33,962 nt of DNA from CAZJYI01 sp964550025 (GTDB lineage Bacteria; Verrucomicrobiota; Kiritimatiellia; UBA8416; CAYOBW01), in contig CAZJYI010000127.1 of NCBI GenBank assembly GCA_964550025.1, positions 1 through 33,962 of the forward strand. Reading direction: 5' to 3'. The notes under the pieces were generated by a model. The model saw nothing but the letters and a program-made list of their open reading frames with translations. It searched no databases and was not told the origin of the DNA. The position numbers and the translations under genes are program-made. Position 1 is the stretch's first letter. Each line of letters opens with the position of its first letter. Shown here in pieces: positions 23,386 through 31,145 of this stretch.

Positions 23386-24015
23386 GCCGACATGATTCGC
23401 AAACACGGGATCGAAGTCAAGCGTCGCGTCAGGATTCAGCTCCAACGCCCACAGCAGTGTGTTCACCGTGTCGTGTTGGGAATGCGGGGGGGGGGGGCGG
23501 CAGATCCGCGACAGTTCGGCAAGCAGCGCTCCTGCAGGGGCACCTCGGGCCCACTCCACAGCCTTCGCGTATGCGGGTGTACTCTTGCACCGCCAGCGAC
23601 GCAGACTCCGGTACAGGGGTGAACGGGAATAGCAGTAGACGCACTGCAGTTGACAGCGCCCCGTAACGTGTATGTAGAGAACACGTAGATGCCGTGGCTG
23701 CGCTGTCATTCGCCTTCTCCGCCTGTCTCTGCCGTCACTTCTGGTCGCGGGCTGCAAGTTCCTGACGCGCTGCCTGGATTGCGGGGGAGAGATCAGAGTC
23801 GATCGTGCTCCAGGGATTCGGCGTACGCCTGTATGGCGTGTGGATTCTCTGAACATAGGCACAGCACTTCCCGTGCATAAGAATTGAGCCCAAACCTCGG
23901 CCTATCGGTGCCGATAACCTCCTTCTTATCCGCTCCAGTTGCTACGCAGGGCCGTGGTGCATGTCCCTTTTCGGTCCTCGCAAAACGATGGAATAAGGGG
24001 GGGCAGCCCGTCTAA
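23386..24015. other. 630-bp spacer with gene debris upstream of the Rpn gene
   Basis: No intact gene is seen here. The left part holds the 12-G homopolymer (23486-23497) and the radical-SAM-like start (23500-23709). The right part (23710-24015) has only a small perfect palindrome, ATCGGTGCCGAT, near 23904-23915 and nothing else I can name. The disorder fits an insertion or decay site next to a mobile-type gene. Confidence 0.5.
23500..23709 (-). pseudogene. Decayed 5' end of a radical SAM gene
   Basis: From an ATG at 23709, with GGAG 8 nt upstream, the frame reads MTAQPRHLRVLYIHVTGRCQ and then LQCVYCYSRS. The CxxxCxxC motif after a VTGRC lead-in is the standard start of a radical SAM domain that binds a 4Fe-4S cluster and SAM. 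After about 30 residues the sequence stops resembling the family (no GGEP motif) and runs in frame, through the 12-G tract, into the Rpn gene. Either the rest was deleted or there are frameshifts. The motif is real in the sequence; calling it a pseudogene is inference. Confidence 0.45.
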
Positions 24016-25257
24016 TCAAGCTCCCGCGGTGTCCGACATTCCGATGGCGCCCCGGCCGCTTTGAACCGTCGTGTTCACGATCGACTGCAGCCAATCCGCC
24101 GTGGCCAGCTTCGTCTCCTCGGGCAGGGCGTGCACGAATTCAAGGTAATCCTCGGTATCCGCCTGTTCCACGGCACGCAGCAGTGTTCCCGGGGGGGCGC
24201 TCGTGTCTTCAGTCTCCTGCACCAGGGCGTCGGCCAGGGCGTCGCGCTGCTCGCGGAGTCGCCGCTGAAGACCGTACGGTGAGTCGGGCAACGTTCCGCC
24301 GTGCCGCGTGCGCGCAAGCTCCAGGGAGCGCTGCATCTTGTCGGCAAGCTGCTTCAGGCGCTTGATACGCTCGGTCATTCCCTCGCGCAGACGTTGGAGC
24401 GCCCCTTCATGGCCGGCGGCGCGCCAGGGATCGGATGCCATGAAGGGCGCGCGTACGCAGCGGTACCACGCATCCAGGGCCCGCAGGTTCCCGATGTAGA
24501 TCATGTTGTTGCGCAGGATGCGGCCGATCTGGCCGTAGTGGCCTGTTTCGTAGGGGATGGACCGGGTGCCGTGGCGCGACTGTCCGAAGACCAGACGGCC
24601 GGGGCGCAGCATGTCGCGCCGGCACAACATCCCGGCCGCGAGGATCGTCCCGTAGGCGATGCGCACGGGGCCGACGAGTCCGCCCTGTCCGCCGAGGAAG
24701 ACAGGCACCTGGTCGAGGAGGACGCCGTGCGGGACATCCCCCATCAGGGAGGGGGTCGCCTTGTCCTGGTGCGGGGTGAAATTGAAATGCACGTATCCCG
24801 AGCCGACTTCGCTGTGGTTGTCGCGGGAGGTTCCCCCCGCCATCAGGCAGTCGCAGAAGTTGATCAGGCTGCCCAGGACGACGTAGGGCATCAGGATCGT
24901 CTGCTTGATTCCCACGGTGTGCGCGGCGCTGGCCTGTTCCTCCAGGAGACAGCCGGGCCGAACGTGTGCTCCCAGTCCGACCTCGGCGCCGTCGAGGAAG
25001 GTGGCGCCCTTGAAAAAGCCGCCCTTGAGGCGAACGCCGTGCCCGAGCTGGCAGTCCTGCAGCGTGACCGGGCCTTCCTCGCCGATGACGGAATCCGGTC
25101 CCACCGACGTTTCCGCACCGGAGAGCCGGCATCCGGGGCAGATCCGTGATCCCGGAGCGATTCGTTCCGGGAGCAAGTCGGGACCGATCTCCACGGTCTC
25201 AGGGGCGTCAAGTATGACGCCGCGCCCGTCCAGTGCCGCGAGCATCTTCGATTCCAT
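24016..25257 (-). CDS. GlmU-like left-handed beta-helix protein (hexapeptide repeats), no nucleotidyltransferase domain
   Basis: The 413-residue protein has hexapeptide-type turns from about residue 30 to 240 (RIAPGSRICPGCRLSGAETS, VGLGAHVRPGCLLEE, YVVLGSLINFCDCLMAGG, GQGGLVGPVRIAYGTILAAG). These resemble the acetyltransferase helix of GlmU and related sugar-nucleotide enzymes. The stretch NHSEVGSGYVHFNFTPHQDK with ATPSLMGDVPHGV is distinctive for a group often annotated as GlmU-like in PVC bacteria. The last 170 residues are helical with coiled-coil character. The pyrophosphorylase domain (GxGTRM) is absent. GGAGGG lies 6 nt before the ATG. A sugar acyltransferase role in surface glycan synthesis is plausible from the neighbours but unproven. 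Confidence 0.7.
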   Translation of the reverse strand: MESKMLAALDGRGVILDAPETVEIGPDLLPERIAPGSRICPGCRLSGAETSVGPDSVIGEEGPVTLQDCQLGHGVRLKGGFFKGATFLDGAEVGLGAHVRPGCLLEEQASAAHTVGIKQTILMPYVVLGSLINFCDCLMAGGTSRDNHSEVGSGYVHFNFTPHQDKATPSLMGDVPHGVLLDQVPVFLGGQGGLVGPVRIAYGTILAAGMLCRRDMLRPGRLVFGQSRHGTRSIPYETGHYGQIGRILRNNMIYIGNLRALDAWYRCVRAPFMASDPWRAAGHEGALQRLREGMTERIKRLKQLADKMQRSLELARTRHGGTLPDSPYGLQRRLREQRDALADALVQETEDTSAPPGTLLRAVEQADTEDYLEFVHALPEETKLATADWLQSIVNTTVQSGRGAIGMSDTAGA

Positions 25258-25364
25258 GGCCGCCCTCCGTTCCGGCTGTATCCCCCTACAACGGGAAGAT
25301 GCGCGAAAGGCGGCGGCGCGTCAAGCCTTGCCGTGGTGCCATGCACGGGTACAACGGCGCCTCT

Positions 25365-25437
25365 GCCGGACGGAGTCCGGCGAGACAGCTCACCGGCTTC
25401 CAGCCGGTGACCAGTAGGTCCGAACTCCGTTCGGACC
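25365..25437. repeat. Three tandem perfect hairpins, each with a 3-nt loop
   Basis: GCCGGAC/GTCCGGC (25365-25381, loop GGA), TCACCGGCT/AGCCGGTGA (25390-25410, loop TCC) and GGTCCGAAC/GTTCGGACC (25417-25437, loop TCC) follow each other with 8- and 6-nt gaps. All arms are perfectly complementary and the loops are GGA or its complement. They lie in the 221-nt gap between the two minus-strand genes. They look like REP-type elements; none has a T tail. Confidence 0.85.
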
Positions 25438-25478
25438 GTCCCGGATACGTCCGAACCGCGACGCAAACGGTACCCCGG

Positions 25479-26891
25479 TCACCCCATCTTCAGCTTCCGG
25501 AGCGCGATCAGGCTCATGCGCAGGAGCAGCCATCCGTGACGCCAGCGGTGGATCTTGATATCCCCGTAGGTTCGTTCGCGGTAGTGGATCGGTACGTCCA
25601 CGATCTTGCGGTGCAGTCTGGCGGCGCCGAAGAGCAGGTCGAAATCGCCGAACGGATCGAAGTCGCCGAAGTGTCTGCGATTGGCGGCAATGCGGTCGTA
25701 GTCGGACTTGAAGAGCACCTTGGTCCCGCACAGCGTGTCCTTGATGCGCTGGCCGAGCAGCCACGAAAAGAGGTGTGCGAAGCAGTGGTTGGCAATCATG
25801 TTGAGGAACCGCATGGCCCTGTTGTCCATCTGGTACACCAGTCGGCACCCGTTGATGAGCTCGCCCTTTCCGTCCGCGAGGGCGTGGTAGTACTTGGGCA
25901 GTTCCCCGGGCGGCATGGTGAGATCGGAGTCGAGGATCATGAGTACGTCGCCGTCGCAAACCTCGAACCCCTCTCGCACGGCATTGCCTTTGCCGGTGCC
26001 GGTCTGGGTGATCAGCCTCACGCTGGGCCACCGGTCCTTGTAGACCTCCGCACAGCGTCGGACTTCGTCTCGTGTGCCGTCTTCGGAATTGCCGTCGACG
26101 AATACGAGCCGGGTGTCCGCCCCCATCCTTGGCGTCCGCTTGAAGCACTCTTCGATGTTCCCCCTCTCGTTCCGGGTGGGAATGACGATCGAGACGGAGT
26201 GTTTGCCCTTCTCTCCGTCCGGGTTCGGTTTCGGGCGGGCCACCAGGTTGACGCTCAAGGAGAGGTGCCGCAGCAGGGGAAGTTGCGACAGCACACGGTT
26301 GCAGAACCGGGCGAGCAGAGGGATGGGGAGGGGCAACAGAATGCGCGTACCCACCGAGACGGGCTCGAAGTCCGCGAGGTACAGCAGGTTGGCAATGTCG
26401 CCGCGTGACAGCCAGTCCAGTCTGCGTTTCTGCGTGAACGCGGGTACGGGCACCAGGAATCGCAGCAATGGGCGCCAAAGGTTCGACGGCGACGTGATGA
26501 TGAGGCGTGTGGACGGACCGCAGAGAGGGGCGAGCCGCCGCAGGAACGTCTCCACGTCGGCCAGGAACGGGACGACGTCCGCCAGCAGAATGTAGTCAAA
26601 GGGCCCGTCCTCCGTCAGGATGTCCCGGTCTACGTTTACGCACGCGAACGTGAGCCTCGGGTCGCCCGCGTGGGCCTCGGCTGCCTCGCGTATGGCTTCC
26701 GGAGAGCCGTCGACGCCGACACCTCTGGAGGGCGACAGGCCGGCCAGCAGTTCCCCGTCACCACACCCGACGTGCAGCACGCTCGCACCTGGCGGCACGC
26801 TGCGCCCGAAGAAGCGCTCCAGCTCGAGCGTGTAGCAGGACTTCCGCCTGCGCCTCCCTCGTCCGTGAAGCTTGTTCTGTTTCGCCACCAT
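25479..26891 (-). CDS. Fusion of SAM methyltransferase and family 2 glycosyltransferase
   Basis: The 470-residue protein joins two enzymes. Residues 20-220 are a class I methyltransferase (VLHVGCGDGELLAGL at 38-52, GVGVDGSPEAI, FDYILLADVVPFLADVE). Residues 232-470 are a GT2 domain like dolichyl-phosphate mannose synthases: SVSIVIPTRNERGNIEECF, LVFVDGNSEDGT, TGTGKGNAVREGF, and the metal-binding LDSDLTMPP at 320-328, with no C-terminal membrane segments. It probably transfers a sugar to a polyprenyl phosphate or glycan and methylates part of the same product. The frame is continuous, with no sign of a split. No strong Shine-Dalgarno is seen. The next gene upstream is another methyltransferase. 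Confidence 0.85.
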   Translation of the reverse strand: MVAKQNKLHGRGRRRRKSCYTLELERFFGRSVPPGASVLHVGCGDGELLAGLSPSRGVGVDGSPEAIREAAEAHAGDPRLTFACVNVDRDILTEDGPFDYILLADVVPFLADVETFLRRLAPLCGPSTRLIITSPSNLWRPLLRFLVPVPAFTQKRRLDWLSRGDIANLLYLADFEPVSVGTRILLPLPIPLLARFCNRVLSQLPLLRHLSLSVNLVARPKPNPDGEKGKHSVSIVIPTRNERGNIEECFKRTPRMGADTRLVFVDGNSEDGTRDEVRRCAEVYKDRWPSVRLITQTGTGKGNAVREGFEVCDGDVLMILDSDLTMPPGELPKYYHALADGKGELINGCRLVYQMDNRAMRFLNMIANHCFAHLFSWLLGQRIKDTLCGTKVLFKSDYDRIAANRRHFGDFDPFGDFDLLFGAARLHRKIVDVPIHYRERTYGDIKIHRWRHGWLLLRMSLIALRKLKMG

Positions 26892-26927
26892 CCGTGTGAT
26901 CCGTCCATTCCGTGTTTTGTACTGTGG

Positions 26928-27722
26928 TCATCTCTCGCCGTCGGTCGCCGCTCCGCCGTCGCGTTTCTCGAGGGCGACCAGAAGCCGCGTGGCGAACAGG
27001 CGCGGCGCCCTGTCGCAGAGGCGGTCGATGGCGCGCATGACCGGCAGCGCCTTTTCCGGGTAGAACTGCGGTTTGCTGTATCCGCCGCTCAACACGTACG
27101 AGATAGCGGAAAAGCGTTGTCTCGCAACGATCTTCCAGTCCTTGTCCAATGTATCCCTGTACGCATCAGAAAGAAAGACGCGAGGCGCGTTGCTCTGCTG
27201 CGCATAGTACGTATCCTGTGAAGGATCCCAATCCGGCGGGGCCGCCCACGTGATCGGGCGCGACGCGCCGAGTGGTTCGTCGTGGCACAGACCGTAGACG
27301 ATGCTCCCCAGGAGGCTCGTGCAGGTGTCAAAGACTATCAGCCTGCCGTGCGGGGCCAGCACGCGCCGTGCTTCCCCGAGTGCCGTGCCGGGATACCTCA
27401 GGTGATGAAAAACGTCGACCATGATCAGGTTGGCGACCGATGCGTCGGCGAACGTGAGCGCGTAGGCCGTCTCGACGCGGTCGATTCCCGGACCGGGCTC
27501 GATGTCCGTCAGGATGCAGTCCGTGATGACGGACCGCAGATTGCCGATGCCGGCCCCCAGTTCGACGGTCGGCCCCGGCAGTGACGCGCACTCCGCGGCG
27601 ATGCGCTCGAAGAACAACCTGTACAGGCTGCGCAGGACACCTTTGCGCTCCCAGGCGCTGCGGTTCCGCTCCGCCTCGACGGCGTGTCGGGTCAGGCTCG
27701 TTGTCACGGTTGGCGCTTTCAT
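26928..27722 (-). CDS. SAM-dependent methyltransferase
   Basis: The 264-residue product is a class I methyltransferase: VELGAGIGNLRS (residues 53-64), ILTDIEPGPG, LIMVDVFHHLRYPGTALGEARRVLAPHGRLIVFD. The substrate is not evident; the arrangement with a methyltransferase/GT2 fusion 36 nt downstream suggests the two act on one glycan or lipid. I chose the ATG at 27722 (AGGA upstream); an ATG at 27734 is also possible, and the open frame to 27848 runs into inverted-repeat DNA. Downstream of the domain, YAQQSNAPRVFLSDAY is conserved-looking but not assignable. Confidence 0.8.
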   Translation of the reverse strand: MKAPTVTTSLTRHAVEAERNRSAWERKGVLRSLYRLFFERIAAECASLPGPTVELGAGIGNLRSVITDCILTDIEPGPGIDRVETAYALTFADASVANLIMVDVFHHLRYPGTALGEARRVLAPHGRLIVFDTCTSLLGSIVYGLCHDEPLGASRPITWAAPPDWDPSQDTYYAQQSNAPRVFLSDAYRDTLDKDWKIVARQRFSAISYVLSGGYSKPQFYPEKALPVMRAIDRLCDRAPRLFATRLLVALEKRDGGAATDGER

Positions 27723-28072
27723 TCCGTCCTGCATTCGGCCCAGATAGTACCGGATCGCGGGCTGTGTACCAGCAGGGATTCGCAGGGATGACGGGGTGGC
27801 GACCGTGGGTGGGGGAGTGAAGGGCTTGGAGATAAAGGCAAAGATCAAGGTAAAGACGAAGTCGCGAGTGGACTCCTCTTCGTCTTTACCGTCATCTTTG
27901 CCCTCGTCTGCCCGCGAGGGCAGGAACTTCCGGAGACCGGCACATCTCCCACCTTCCTCCCTTTGCGCCCGGAGCCGTCCCGCAATTCAACCGAGACTTG
28001 CTTTGACGGCCCCCGGCCGTTTACACCTGTTTGGAACCAGTCGTTTCTTCCTGGCTGACTTTGAGGTACGCG
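27723..28072. other. 350-bp divergent spacer containing a hexamer-based inverted repeat
   Basis: This gap separates the divergent methyltransferase and membrane-protein genes and should hold promoters for both, though I see no convincing -35/-10 pair. Its main content is the inverted repeat at 27837-27902, followed by a small CTGCCC/GGGCAG hairpin near 27908-27923. I see no gene in it. Confidence 0.6.
27837..27902. repeat. Inverted repeat of 25-nt arms built from 6-nt units
   Basis: The arms at 27837-27861 and 27878-27902 match as reverse complements at 23 of 25 positions around a 16-nt loop. The left arm, extended to 27831, reads as hexamers GATAAA, GGCAAA, GATCAA, GGTAAA and GACGAA; the right arm reads TTCGTC, TTTACC, GTCATC and TTTGCC. 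The period here is 6, not 7 as in the other arrays. Confidence 0.85.
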
Positions 28073-29950
28073 ATGCGGACATCTTCGGGCAATGCAACCA
28101 TTCCTGCTGCCGTGGTGCAGCTTCTGTGCGCATCGTTTTTTGCCCTGGCGTACCTTGCTTCTCCCTACTGGATGTTGCCCTCTTCCTGGTGGGTGCGTGC
28201 GGCGGGCCTGCTGTTCTGCCTGGGGACCGGTGTTGCCTGGTCGCGCGGGATTGCCGCGGACGTGAGCGTGCCGCTCCCCGAATCGCGCTTGCCGGGTTTG
28301 CTGGCGAGCGTCGCGATACTGTTGTGGCTCGCATATCCGTCGCTTGGCCTGGGCATTGCGTACGGCGGCGACGAAGCGATGCACATCTGGCGCGTGGCCC
28401 GGCTGTACGACGGGATCGCGGCGGCTGCCGAGCGTGTGTGCGGGCCGGGTGTCCTGCGTTACCACCTGCCCGCGATTGTATGGGTGGTGTTTGCCGTGGC
28501 GGCGGTACATCGGCGCGCGATTGCGCGGGCGCTGTCCCGTGTGCCGTCACACGGGCGCCTGGCGGCCGTGATTGCCGTGATGCTGGCAGCGGCGTGTGCC
28601 GGCCTGCTCCTTGCCGGCGCGGCCGGCGACGTCCGGTCTATTCTGCGTTACCCGTTTGTCAGCAAGTGGCTTTCCGTACTGCCGCTGCTGGTGGTGATGC
28701 CATCGCCTCTGGCGGAAGGCCCGTGCCGGCTCCTCCCCTTCCTGGCGACGGCCGCCCTCGGTGCCTACTGGGCGCGCCGGGCTTGCGGCACCTCCCGCCT
28801 TCGTACTCCGGTACTCCTGCTGCTGGTGCTGACGACGCCCTCGTTGCGCTACTACAGTGCCGTTCTCTACCTGGAGATGCCGGCGGTGTTGCTGATGACC
28901 GTTGTCTGTCTCAACGCCGAACCCCTGCTCCTGCGGCCGGTTGCGGAGTTGAGGCATCGCGGCGACTGGCTGTGCCTGGTGTCGATCGGCTTCTTCAAGG
29001 AGACCGTGCTGCCGTTTCTGGCGACTTTCGTATGCATGCGCGCCCTCGCCCGGCTTGCCGACGCCGATCTGCGCGGACGTTCTCGCGGGGACATCTGGTC
29101 GCGGTGGTTGGCTCCGGCGGGGGGGATGGCGTTGATGGTACTTCTGCCGCTGGCCGTGTTCCTGTTCTTCCGGGAGACGATGGGCCACATTCGCCCCGTG
29201 GCTTTCCATCCGGAACACCTGTGGGATCCGGTGTTGTACGGCACGGTCGTCGTTTCGATTTGCGAGCAGGCCGGTGGTCTCCTGATTCCCGCCGCCATCG
29301 GTCTCGTCGTGCTGTGCCGGGAGCGCCGCTTCCTGTACCTCGGGTTCTTGCTGCTGGCCGCGGGTGCGTCAATACTGCTCCATTTCGTGGACTCCCCGTT
29401 GTATATCGGCTATTCGCGCTTCAATCTGTTCGCCCTGCCGTCCGTGCTGGCTCTATCCGTGCTGGGCGTGCGGACCTGTTCCGGAACACGGATCGCCCTG
29501 TACCCCCTTCTGCTGCTGACCGTCGGCATCAACCTGTTGCAGAGCCCCGTGGCCGGTGACGGCGGGCGCCGTGAGGGCTGGGGCACCTACGCCTACGACT
29601 GCTCCGAGCAGATCCTGCCGTTGCGGGAGGCCCTCGAGCGCATCGACAGCTACGGCACATGCTCCCGTCTCTACGTCGCCGGCCTGGCGAACGACTATCC
29701 GTTTGCGTTCTATCTGCGGCGCACTTCCCCGGAGGTCCGCGTGCAGGACCGGGCGGACATCGAAGACTCCCGGCGCTGGATCTCGGCGACCTTCGAGCAG
29801 GCCGGGGGCTGTGGCGCGGATACGGTTCTGGTGGTGACGCGCCGCTCGAGCCGCGTATGCCTGCCGGAGCGTGAGACGGGGTACCGGCGCGTGCGCTCAG
29901 TGACGAACCGGAGAGGGAACCGGACAGACATCTACGAGCGAGACCAATAA
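28073..29950 (+). CDS. Multi-pass membrane protein, GT-C glycosyltransferase-like
   Basis: The 625-residue product has about ten to twelve hydrophobic segments spread through residues 12-480, then a soluble C-terminal domain of about 130 residues. Between the early membrane segments lies AYGGDEAMHIWRVARLYD with D100/E101, placed like the catalytic acidic pair in the first outer loop of GT-C (PMT/ArnT-type) enzymes that use polyprenyl-linked sugars. A typical PMT pattern is otherwise not recognisable, so this is a structural guess. The ATG at 28073 has GAGGT 5 nt upstream and is preferred to a TTG at 28031. It is divergent from the glycan-type methyltransferase/GT2 genes, which supports a shared role. 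Confidence 0.6.
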   Translation: MRTSSGNATIPAAVVQLLCASFFALAYLASPYWMLPSSWWVRAAGLLFCLGTGVAWSRGIAADVSVPLPESRLPGLLASVAILLWLAYPSLGLGIAYGGDEAMHIWRVARLYDGIAAAAERVCGPGVLRYHLPAIVWVVFAVAAVHRRAIARALSRVPSHGRLAAVIAVMLAAACAGLLLAGAAGDVRSILRYPFVSKWLSVLPLLVVMPSPLAEGPCRLLPFLATAALGAYWARRACGTSRLRTPVLLLLVLTTPSLRYYSAVLYLEMPAVLLMTVVCLNAEPLLLRPVAELRHRGDWLCLVSIGFFKETVLPFLATFVCMRALARLADADLRGRSRGDIWSRWLAPAGGMALMVLLPLAVFLFFRETMGHIRPVAFHPEHLWDPVLYGTVVVSICEQAGGLLIPAAIGLVVLCRERRFLYLGFLLLAAGASILLHFVDSPLYIGYSRFNLFALPSVLALSVLGVRTCSGTRIALYPLLLLTVGINLLQSPVAGDGGRREGWGTYAYDCSEQILPLREALERIDSYGTCSRLYVAGLANDYPFAFYLRRTSPEVRVQDRADIEDSRRWISATFEQAGGCGADTVLVVTRRSSRVCLPERETGYRRVRSVTNRRGNRTDIYERDQ

Positions 29951-30034
29951 TACTTGACGCTGATGCGCCTAATGCTCCACAGTACGCCCTACATCGTTTC
30001 CGTAGCCATTTTCGATTTGTAAGGGAAGTGCTCT

Positions 30035-31063
30035 ATGTGGAGCAATTTTCTGGGTTTGTTCTCCAATGATATCGGTATCGATCTGGGTACCGCCAACACG
30101 CTGGTCTACGTGAAGGACCGCGGCATTGTGCTGCGCGAGCCGTCCGTAGTGGCCATCCAGGCGGGCACCAAGCGCATTCTTGCCGTCGGTGAGGAAGCGA
30201 AGCGCATGCTGGGTCGTACTCCGGGCAACATCGTCGCCATCAGGCCGATGAAGGCCGGTGTCATTGCAGATTTCGAGATAACGGAAGCCATGCTGCGGTA
30301 CTTCATCAAGAAGATCCACAACCGCCGCAAGATGGTTCGTCCCCGCATTATCATTGCAGTTCCAAGCGACATCACTGAAGTGGAGAAGCGTGCCGTCAAG
30401 GATTCTGCGACGCACGCGGGGGCAAGAGAGGTCTTCTTGATTGAGGAACCGATGGCTGCCGCCATCGGCGTAGGGCTTCCGGTTCAGGAACCAGCCGGCA
30501 ACATGATTGTGGACATCGGGGGCGGCACCACGGAGGTGGCCCTGATTTCCCTCGCCGGCATTGTGTTCAGTCGTACCGTTCGTGTGGGCGGCGACGAAAT
30601 GGACGAGTGTATCGTTCAGTATATGAAGCGGGTGTACAATTTGATGATTGGGGAACGCACGGCCGAAGAGATCAAGATGACCATGGGTTCGGCCTACCCG
30701 GTGGAAGAAGAGACGAGTATGGAGGTCAAGGGGCGCGACCTGGTGGCAGGTCTGCCGAAAACCTTGACGATCACGTCCGAGGAGATCCGCGAGGCGCTGA
30801 TGGAGCCGGTATCGTCCATCATCGACGCCATCCGGATCACGCTTGAGCGCGCCCCGGCGGAGCTGTCGGCGGACCTCGTGGACCGCGGTATGATCCTGGC
30901 TGGGGGCGGCGCCCTGCTCACGGGCATCGACAAGCTCATTGCCGAGCAGACGGGATTGCCCGTGCATGTCGCGGACGATCCGCTCAGCGCCGTGGCTGAA
31001 GGTACCGGCGTGGTCCTGAACGAGTTGAACTTCCTTCGGCGAACGGCCGTTGACCGTACCTGA
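30035..31063 (+). CDS. mreB: Rod shape-determining protein MreB
   Basis: The 342-residue bacterial actin homologue forms membrane-bound filaments that direct lateral wall synthesis. Actin-fold motifs are complete: phosphate 1 DIGIDLGTANTLVYV (residues 10-24), IIAVPSDITEVEKRAV, phosphate 2 NMIVDIGGGTTEVALIS, and the adenosine motif MILAGGGALLTGIDKLI. Length is normal. TAAGGGAA lies about 8 nt before the ATG. It heads the operon mreB-mreC-mreD-mrdA. Confidence 0.98.
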   Translation: MWSNFLGLFSNDIGIDLGTANTLVYVKDRGIVLREPSVVAIQAGTKRILAVGEEAKRMLGRTPGNIVAIRPMKAGVIADFEITEAMLRYFIKKIHNRRKMVRPRIIIAVPSDITEVEKRAVKDSATHAGAREVFLIEEPMAAAIGVGLPVQEPAGNMIVDIGGGTTEVALISLAGIVFSRTVRVGGDEMDECIVQYMKRVYNLMIGERTAEEIKMTMGSAYPVEEETSMEVKGRDLVAGLPKTLTITSEEIREALMEPVSSIIDAIRITLERAPAELSADLVDRGMILAGGGALLTGIDKLIAEQTGLPVHVADDPLSAVAEGTGVVLNELNFLRRTAVDRT

Positions 31064-31093
31064 TTCCTCCAAGCATCAAACGTACATATCCGG

Positions 31094-31145
31094 CTTCACT
31101 TACGTCGCCAGCCCTCCCCGCGGTGCGCGGGAGGAATGAGTGAAG
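31094..31145 (+). promoter_or_regulatory. Hairpin that hides the mreC ribosome-binding site and start codon
   Basis: CCTCCCCGCG (31113-31122) pairs with CGCGGGAGG (31126-31134), giving 9 pairs with one bulged C; the 3' arm contains the mreC Shine-Dalgarno GGGAGGA. Outside it, CTTCACT (31094-31100) pairs exactly with AGTGAAG (31139-31145), which contains the GTG start codon. Together they would close off initiation unless opened by translation of mreB or another factor. Confidence 0.45.

Noticed and set aside
22513..23862. A single 449-residue fusion of radical SAM and Rpn nuclease as a normal gene
   Set aside because: The segment between the CxxxCxxC motif and MGKPRAIM has no family resemblance and includes a 12-base homopolymer. 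The Rpn start at 23385 matches the family, so I annotate the two parts separately.
22513..24015. A complete insertion sequence around the Rpn gene
   Set aside because: I could not find terminal inverted repeats or a target-site duplication, and Rpn proteins are not classical DDE transposases.
27796..29559. A 587-codon plus-strand open frame overlapping the membrane-protein gene
   Set aside because: It is rich in Arg, Ala, Gly and Pro with no domain, and conflicts with the hydrophobic-patterned frame starting at 28073.
29954..29986. Promoter for mreB starting with TTGACG near 29954
   Set aside because: No acceptable -10 box lies 16-18 nt downstream; TAATGC is only 10 nt away.
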